The position numbers were made by a program, and so were the translations under genes. DNA of 64,000 nucleotides from Paraflavisolibacter caeni (GTDB lineage: Bacteria; Bacteroidota; Bacteroidia; Chitinophagales; Chitinophagaceae): contig NZ_JAOTIF010000001.1 of assembly GCF_025628885.1 (NCBI RefSeq), forward strand, positions 849,751 to 913,750. The letters are read 5' to 3'. Of this stretch, positions 59,326-64,000 are shown piece by piece (position 1 is the stretch's first letter; the number at the start of each line of letters is the position of its first letter). The notes below the pieces were generated by a model. The model did not search any database. It was not told where the DNA came from and saw only the letters and a list, made by a program, of their open reading frames with translations.

Positions 59326-60160
59326 TAATCTGGTTTCTACGGTTAGAAATTAATTGCTGTAAAATCGGATTTACATCCACATCGGTTTTAAACTTATTGT
59401 ATAATTCCACCAGTTCTTTTTGAGTCTTGCATTGCTGAATGCGCTCATGCCATTCACTTCCGGGTTGTACCTTGAACGCTTCTTCACCTTGTTCGCACCA
59501 TTGGTGAATCAGTTCACCTGTCTTTTCAGTTGGCACAAAAGCTGGTTTGTTCATGAACATGCCTGTTCTGTCCTTGCTGGCAGTAGCATTGTGATTGATA
59601 TCCAATTCCAGGTTAATGGTTAGTTCATATTCAAAACCTTCGCGTGTTACTTCTTTTAAGCCGGCTTTCTCCACCTTTAACTTGCCGTTATTGTCCTTGA
59701 TCATTTCATAATCTTGTTTACGGCGTACAGTGGTGATGATATGGCTGGTGCTTTGAGTGATCGCATCAATGAATGACTGGTGTCGTGGGGTTACTTTCGC
59801 CCAGTCCTGGTATCTGCCACCCAATGATTCCACAATTTCCAGGCAACCACCTTTGCCATCCCATTCGTGGGAGATGCTGTCTACTATGATTACTTCCATG
59901 CCGGCCTTCTCGCATTCCTTTATCGCTTCCACATATTTTTCAGGAGTAAAAGGGGCTGTCATTGGAAGTACATTGAAGTCGCCCAGGTGGGCATACAGGT
60001 CCGCGCTGCTGTTTTCGGAATCAATAATGGCAATCTTATTCCAGTCTCCACTAATGCCGTGAGCAATTAAAAGGGCTGAATAGGTTTTACCACCCCCGCT
60101 TACTGCAGAAAGTCCAAGGCGTATTTTTGCTTTTTGACGTGTCGCTTTTCTTAATTTCAT
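59300..60160 (-). CDS. Sak4/RecA-like phage ATPase
   Basis: 286 aa single RecA-fold ATPase of the AAA_24 type. Walker A is GLSAVSGGGKT (16-26, K25) and Walker B is EVIIVDSISHEW (89-100, D94). TTVRRKQDYE and the KLKVEKAGLKEVTREGFEYEL segment match phage Sak4-like proteins, which help anneal single-stranded DNA during recombination. The C-terminal 60 residues are helical. It is the second gene of a five-gene operon divergent from an S24-type repressor. No phage structural genes are near, so it is either a remnant or a domesticated repair unit. Confidence 0.85.
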   Translation of the reverse strand: MKLRKATRQKAKIRLGLSAVSGGGKTYSALLIAHGISGDWNKIAIIDSENSSADLYAHLGDFNVLPMTAPFTPEKYVEAIKECEKAGMEVIIVDSISHEWDGKGGCLEIVESLGGRYQDWAKVTPRHQSFIDAITQSTSHIITTVRRKQDYEMIKDNNGKLKVEKAGLKEVTREGFEYELTINLELDINHNATASKDRTGMFMNKPAFVPTEKTGELIHQWCEQGEEAFKVQPGSEWHERIQQCKTQKELVELYNKFKTDVDVNPILQQLISNRRNQINGKTLNAA

Positions 60161-60203
60161 GGTGTTTTCAATAGTTTTTTAGTAATCTGTCAGGAGAAAA
60201 TCT

Positions 60204-60518
60204 TTAAGCAGCAAGTCCATTGGCTGGTTTGGAGAGAAACAGGCTGGGAACATACCGGATAGCTGCTTCAGTAATGTCATCCAGCATCCCTGATACTTCA
60301 ATGACTGGTTTTATATCAGTGTCGTTCCATTTAATAAAGTCTATATCCACATCATACCTGCTGTTTTCTGTATCAAAAGGCGAAACAGCCGGATTGAAAT
60401 ATGCCGTTCCTTCCACCACTAGGTCACCAACTCGTTCGGTTACTATGCGGTAATTGCGCACAACCTTTTGTGTGAGTGGGTAGTGAAAACTAAACTCCCT
60501 TGTCACTTTCTGTTTCAT
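60204..60518 (-). CDS. Unknown small protein, first gene of Sak4-like operon
   Basis: 104 aa from the ATG at 60518 (MKQKVTREFSFHYPL). A longer frame starting at 60596 would run through the operator region and is rejected. The product is beta-rich (VVRNYRIVTERVGDLVVEGTAYFNP, SRYDVDIDFIKW) with a helical C-terminus and no membrane segment. No family recognised. It lies 43 bp ahead of the ATPase gene and directly downstream of the TGTGAA box cluster, so it should be the first gene repressed by the divergent HTH-S24 protein. Confidence 0.7.
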   Translation of the reverse strand: MKQKVTREFSFHYPLTQKVVRNYRIVTERVGDLVVEGTAYFNPAVSPFDTENSRYDVDIDFIKWNDTDIKPVIEVSGMLDDITEAAIRYVPSLFLSKPANGLAA

Positions 60519-60538
60519 GTGCTTGTTTCGTTTGGAAA

Positions 60539-60620
60539 TGTGAATTTTTGCTCTAAATTTGTGAAGGATAAAGTTACAAAATTTCACATTATCCACACGA
60601 AATTCACATTTATATTCACA
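60539..60620. promoter_or_regulatory. Cluster of five TGTGAA/TTCACA boxes in a divergent promoter
   Basis: TGTGAA occurs at 60539 and 60560 on the plus strand and at 60583, 60603 and 60615 as TTCACA, each flanked by A/T tracts. Spacings of 21, 23, 20 and 12 bp put most copies on one face of the helix. The cluster fills the gap between the repressor gene and the operon it faces, so it is the likely operator for both. Confidence 0.75.
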
Positions 60621-60634
60621 ATTGCTTAACAGCT

Positions 60635-61360
60635 ATGTTTTCTGCTCATAACATCAAGAAAATCAGAGAGTTATATAGTATGACCCAGGAGCAGTTTGCG
60701 CTCTCTTTGGGCATTACGCGCGAGTTGGTAAATAAGATCGAAAAGGGCAAAACAAAGGTCAGTCGGAGCACGATTTTACGCATTGAAAAATTTGTGAGGG
60801 AGCGGGAGAGTGAATTTTATTCACAGGATGCAATTGTCATCGGACAACCAGTAACTTCTGAAGTATCTTCCCTTCCTTATCATGTGCAGCGGCGCGAGCA
60901 AAAAGTGGAAAGAAAGACCGTTTGGGTGCCCCTGGTAGGAGTAAAGGCTCAGGCTGGTTATGTGAAAGGATATGAGCAGGTAGACTTCATCGAAAGTCTT
61001 GAAAAATATTCATTGCCACCAGGTGTCCACCCAGGGGGCGCTCAATGGAGTTATTTTGAGATCGACGGAGATAGTATGGAGCCTACCTTTTCTTCTGGGG
61101 ATGTAATCCTGGCCAGCATGGTACATGCAGAAGATTGGCAGGATATCAAGAATTTGAATGTCTATGTGATCCTCACAGCAGATTCCCTGCTGGTGAAAAG
61201 AATCATCCGTCAATCTAGCCGGGAGTGGATCCTGGTAAGTGATAATACAGAGGTTTTTCCTCATAAAACCATTCCGGTAAGTGACATCAGGGAGCTTTGG
61301 ATCTTCCGTCGCCATATTCATGCTAAGGTTCCGGTTCCGGAACATCTTCTGGCGGAATAA
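60635..61360 (+). CDS. LexA-like repressor: HTH domain plus S24 autoprotease
   Basis: 241 aa. Residues about 6-55 are a Cro/CI-type helix-turn-helix ([24 protein letters not shown]). The S24 peptidase domain (about 95-225) has a possible self-cleavage bond A107-G108, catalytic S147 in DGDSMEPTF and K188 in SLLVKRI. Such repressors cleave themselves when RecA filaments form on damaged DNA. It is divergent from the Sak4-like operon, with the box cluster in between, and would repress both itself and that operon. Whether it also controls dinB-dnaE2, whose palindrome differs, is open. Confidence 0.92.
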   Translation: MFSAHNIKKIRELYSMTQEQFALSLGITRELVNKIEKGKTKVSRSTILRIEKFVRERESEFYSQDAIVIGQPVTSEVSSLPYHVQRREQKVERKTVWVPLVGVKAQAGYVKGYEQVDFIESLEKYSLPPGVHPGGAQWSYFEIDGDSMEPTFSSGDVILASMVHAEDWQDIKNLNVYVILTADSLLVKRIIRQSSREWILVSDNTEVFPHKTIPVSDIRELWIFRRHIHAKVPVPEHLLAE

Positions 61361-61560
61361 TATTCTTCAAAATCGGTACATATTTTCTAGGTCTGCCATT
61401 GCCTTCTTTGCATGGTTCCCCCGCCATTGCTGCCGGCATATCTTCTGTGCCTTGTCTGAACCGTTTGTTGGTAGTGCAGCCCTTCCAAATTCTGGTTCGG
61501 ACAAATCCTGATTCGAATAATATATTTCTCCTTAATTTTAGCGCCTTTATTAATGTACCT

Positions 61561-62550
61561 ATGCCTTCTAATGCAAACCGACAGTTTTTAGATTTTGAGA
61601 AACCTATTAAGGATTTAATAGATGAAATTGAGCGATTAAAACATACTTCGGAGCACAAAAAAATTGATTATTCAGATACAATTGCCCGCCTGGAAGAGAA
61701 TATCCTGGAAAAAAGAAAGGAGCTCACACAAAATTTGACTAGTTGGCAGCGTGTGCAGTTAAGCCGCCATCCGGACCGTCCCTACACATTGAAATACATC
61801 GACAAGATGATGACCAACTTTGTGGAGCTGCACGGCGACCGCAATGTAAAGGACGATAAGGCTATGGTGGGTGGCTTTTGCCAGTTGGAAGGAGAAACCG
61901 TTATGGTGATTGGTCAGCAGAAAGGGATCAACACCAAGGCGCGCCAGCTGCGCAACTTCGGGATGGCCAATCCTGAAGGCTACCGCAAAGCACTGCGGCT
62001 GATGAAACTGGCCGAGAAATTCAACAAACCGGTCATTACTTTTATTGATACCCCAGGTGCCTATCCTGGGCTTGAAGCTGAGGAAAGGGGACAAGGAGAA
62101 GCGATTGCCCGCAATATATATGAGATGATCCGCCTGAAAGTACCGGTAATTTGCGTCATCATTGGCGAGGGTGCTTCTGGTGGCGCTCTTGGCATCGGCG
62201 TTGGTGATCGGGTTTTTATGATGGAGAATACCTGGTATACGGTAATTTCGCCGGAAAGTTGCAGTTCAATCCTTTGGCGTACCTGGGAAAAGAAACAGGT
62301 GGCCGCCGACCAATTGCGACTGACAGCTGATAATATGCTTAGTTTTGGATTGATCGATGGAATCATTCCTGAACCTGATGGCGGGGCGCACTGGGATTAT
62401 AACCAGGCTGCTCAAATGTTAAAAGATTTTATATTACCGGTATTGCAGGAAATAAAACAAATACCGGTTGAAGATCGCGTGAATCAGCGGATCGAGAAAT
62501 TTAGTAAAATGGGATTCTGGGAGGAAGCAAACACCGAAGCGCAAGGCTAA
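61561..62550 (+). CDS. accA: Acetyl-CoA carboxylase carboxyltransferase subunit alpha
   Basis: 329 aa from the ATG at 61561, where homologous sequence begins ([18 protein letters not shown]); an in-frame start at 61399 would add an unrelated 54 residues. Core motifs: [21 protein letters not shown]-equivalent [48 protein letters not shown] and [14 protein letters not shown]. With AccD it transfers carboxyl from biotin to acetyl-CoA, the first step of fatty acid synthesis. Essential housekeeping gene, followed 63 bp later by dapA. Confidence 0.97.
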   Translation: MPSNANRQFLDFEKPIKDLIDEIERLKHTSEHKKIDYSDTIARLEENILEKRKELTQNLTSWQRVQLSRHPDRPYTLKYIDKMMTNFVELHGDRNVKDDKAMVGGFCQLEGETVMVIGQQKGINTKARQLRNFGMANPEGYRKALRLMKLAEKFNKPVITFIDTPGAYPGLEAEERGQGEAIARNIYEMIRLKVPVICVIIGEGASGGALGIGVGDRVFMMENTWYTVISPESCSSILWRTWEKKQVAADQLRLTADNMLSFGLIDGIIPEPDGGAHWDYNQAAQMLKDFILPVLQEIKQIPVEDRVNQRIEKFSKMGFWEEANTEAQG

Positions 62551-62587
62551 TGTGATTTCAAAGGATCTGACAGAAACAAATTGTTTT

Positions 62588-62608
62588 CGTAATTCGTAAC
62601 TCGTAATT
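62588..62608. repeat. CGTAAYT heptamer repeated three times before dapA
   Basis: CGTAATT, CGTAACT with one shifted base, and CGTAATT occur at 7-bp spacing, ending 5 bp before the dapA ATG. This places a tandem array where the ribosome would bind. Confidence 0.8.
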
Positions 62609-62613
62609 TTTTT

Positions 62614-63501
62614 ATGTCTTTAAAAGCTTTATTGCGTGGAACTGGTGTGGCTTTAGTTACTCCATTCAAAAAAGATCATTCGGTAGACTACGATGCTTTA
62701 GATAAGCTGATAAATTTCGTTATCAATGGCGGTGCACAATACATGGTTTCATTGGGCACTACCGGCGAAACTCCCGTTTTGTCAAAGGAAGAAAAGCTGG
62801 AAATCTTCAATCGTACTTGTGATGCCGTTGCCGGACGTGTTCCTGTGGTGATTGGAATCGGTGGTAATAACACACAAGAGGTGATCAAGGAAATAGAAAG
62901 TTTTCCCCTGGAAAAAGCTGTTGCTATTTTATCCGCTAGCCCTTACTATAATAAACCTTCACAGGAAGGCATTTACCAGCATTACAAAGCTTTGGCCGCA
63001 GCCGCTCCAAAGCCGGTTATTTTGTACAATGTTCCCGGCCGCACTGGCTCTAATATATCTGCTCAAACTACATTGCGCCTTGCGAAAGAGGTAGAGAATA
63101 TTGCAGGTATCAAGGAGGCTAGTGGCAACATGATCCAATGTATGCACATCCTTAAGGATAAGCCAAAAGATTTCCTGGTAACCAGTGGGGATGATCATAC
63201 CACCTTGCCGCTGATCGCTTGTGGAATTGATGGCGTGATCAGCGTGGCAGCCAACTGCTTCCCTAAAGATTTTTGTGCCATGGTTCTGGAAGCTTTAAAT
63301 GGCAACTTTGAAAAAGCTCAATCTTTGCATTTTTCGCTACTTGAAGGCTTTGACCTGCTGTTCGCAGAAAATAACCCCGCCGGTGTAAAAGCATTCTTAT
63401 ATGAATTGGGAGTTATAGATAATCAATTGCGACTGCCGTTGGTGCCGCTAAGTGAAGGCATTCATGTGCAGGTAAAGAAGTTCCTGGCAAGTTTACAATA
63501 A
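62614..63501 (+). CDS. dapA: 4-hydroxy-tetrahydrodipicolinate synthase
   Basis: 295 aa TIM-barrel aldolase. The substrate loop is GTTGETPVLSKEE (48-60), Y138 and R143 lie in YNVPGRTG, and the Schiff-base lysine is K167 in AGIKEASG. It condenses pyruvate with aspartate semialdehyde, the first committed step of lysine and diaminopimelate synthesis. All catalytic residues are present and the length is standard. Cotranscription with accA is possible given the 63-bp gap without a terminator. Confidence 0.97.
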   Translation: MSLKALLRGTGVALVTPFKKDHSVDYDALDKLINFVINGGAQYMVSLGTTGETPVLSKEEKLEIFNRTCDAVAGRVPVVIGIGGNNTQEVIKEIESFPLEKAVAILSASPYYNKPSQEGIYQHYKALAAAAPKPVILYNVPGRTGSNISAQTTLRLAKEVENIAGIKEASGNMIQCMHILKDKPKDFLVTSGDDHTTLPLIACGIDGVISVAANCFPKDFCAMVLEALNGNFEKAQSLHFSLLEGFDLLFAENNPAGVKAFLYELGVIDNQLRLPLVPLSEGIHVQVKKFLASLQ

Positions 63502-63526
63502 GTCCTGGTATAAATTATTCATTGAC

Positions 63527-63564
63527 AGCCCCGGATGTTTCCAAGCTCCGGGGCTTTGTTTTTC
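63527..63564 (+). terminator. Intrinsic terminator after dapA
   Basis: AGCCCCGGA at 63527-63535 pairs perfectly with TCCGGGGCT at 63547-63555; 11-base loop; then TTGTTTTTCT. On the other strand it sits just after the histidine kinase stop and could serve both genes. Confidence 0.93.
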
Positions 63565-63574
63565 TATTTCCGAC

Positions 63575-64000
63575 TCAAACTGGCAAGTAAATTTCAAACC
63601 TCGTCCCTTTATCCTTTTCACTCTGAACCTTTATATAGCCTTTGTGGTTTTGTACTATTTTTTTGCAAATGGTCAATCCAATACCAGTTCCGGGATAATT
63701 ACTTTGGCTGTGTAGCCGGGAAAATAATTCAAAAACCTTTTCTGCATATTCCTGGCTAAAGCCAATGCCATTGTCATTATAAACAATCTTATGATAATGT
63801 TCTTGGCTTCCGGTAATCTGTTCTGGCTTTTCTTCGCCATCAACGATGCTGCACTGAATAGTAATATAAGGAGACTCCCAGTCTTTGCGGTATTTTAGCG
63901 AATTACTGATCAGGTTTTCAAACAGTTGCGTAATCTGGAAAGGGATCGCCCTGATCGTTGGCAAGTTGGGAGCTTCAATAACAGCATTATTTTCTTCAAT
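63575..64000 (-). CDS. Sensor histidine kinase, C-terminal part (5' end beyond right edge)
   Basis: The minus-strand frame is open from 64000 to the stop at 63575 (141 residues visible). The HATPase domain is clear: N box QLFENLISNSLKYRK, G1 YNDNGIGFSQEYAEKVFELFSRLHS, and G2 YPGTGIGLTICKKIVQNHKGYIKVQSE with closing GTRFEIYLPV. The upstream sequence (EENNAVIEAPNLPTIRAIPFQ) is the end of the region linking the HisKA helix to the ATPase domain. Sensor domains and signal are outside the window. The family is the PAS-linked kind common in Bacteroidota. Confidence 0.92.
   Translation of the reverse strand: MEENNAVIEAPNLPTIRAIPFQITQLFENLISNSLKYRKDWESPYITIQCSIVDGEEKPEQITGSQEHYHKIVYNDNGIGFSQEYAEKVFELFSRLHSQSNYPGTGIGLTICKKIVQNHKGYIKVQSEKDKGTRFEIYLPV

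Noticed and set aside
57807-61360. Intact prophage
   Set aside because: Only regulator and recombination-type genes; no integrase, packaging or structural genes and no attachment repeats found.
61323-61658. Minus-strand frame of 111 codons between the S24 repressor and accA
   Set aside because: It overlaps the 3' end of the repressor gene and the 5' end of accA and shows no domain. A shorter internal frame with a proline/glutamate-rich end is conceivable but unsupported.
1-64000. tRNA, rRNA or known riboswitch
   Set aside because: I looked for TPsiC-loop-like and other hallmark sequences on both strands and found none that folded convincingly; a tRNAscan-SE and Rfam search would be decisive.

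Overview
The window comes from the chromosome of a member of the Bacteroidota, most likely the Chitinophagaceae. The evidence is a SusC/SusD pair, four surface proteins with type IX secretion C-terminal sorting domains, lipoproteins with Bacteroidota-style signal peptides, BACON-type and DUF1080 proteins, an L-fucose catabolic operon typical of polysaccharide degraders, and few strong Shine-Dalgarno sites. I saw no rRNA, tRNA, CRISPR array, transposase or integrase. The species assignment is inference.

Layout. 1-4.5 kb: an unknown gene cut by the left edge, a seven-repeat propeller lipoprotein, a spacer full of degenerate ~20 bp repeats ending in a perfect bidirectional terminator, and a three-gene cassette of unknown function (251-aa protein plus two very small membrane proteins). 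4.9-8.1 kb: two secreted tail-fibre-like proteins carrying an S74 autoprotease/chaperone domain and a T9SS signal; a third lies at 25.0-26.5 kb. 8.2-14.6 kb: a small polysaccharide locus (GH88, SusD, SusC). 14.7-20.8 kb: an ECF sigma factor, its probable TPR-bearing membrane anti-sigma factor, and a divergent exported ankyrin-TPR-CHAT protease. 20.9-28 kb: a T9SS sugar-dehydrogenase-like protein, an orphan HD phosphohydrolase, a DUF1080 lipoprotein and small envelope proteins. 28.3-33.1 kb: two metal-related secreted proteins, then an arsenic operon (arsR, arsM, a GNAT acetyltransferase, ACR3, a metallophosphoesterase) with two matching ArsR-operator-like sites.

33.2-38 kb: a single-domain response regulator, a GH3 glycosidase, a small exported protein and an AraC regulator. 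38.2-44 kb: a tightly packed L-fucose oxidative operon (permease, mutarotase, UxaA-type dehydratase, two SDRs, FAH-type hydrolase) that would turn fucose into pyruvate and lactate. 44.1-50.8 kb: a TonB-dependent receptor, DUF1080 and PQQ-type sugar dehydrogenase lipoproteins, an alpha/beta hydrolase and a TonB-C-like protein.

50.8-61.4 kb is the most unusual block: a dinB-dnaE2-like error-prone polymerase operon with a palindrome at its promoter, an ABC exporter, then a phage-flavoured operon (Sak4/RecA-like ATPase plus small unknowns) divergent from a LexA-like HTH-S24 repressor, with five TGTGAA half-sites between them. It reads as a DNA-damage/mutagenesis island. The window closes with accA, dapA and the C-terminal part of a sensor histidine kinase. 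The two best candidates for an undescribed system are the sigma/anti-sigma/CHAT-protease module and the mutagenesis island; the 251-aa cassette is third.
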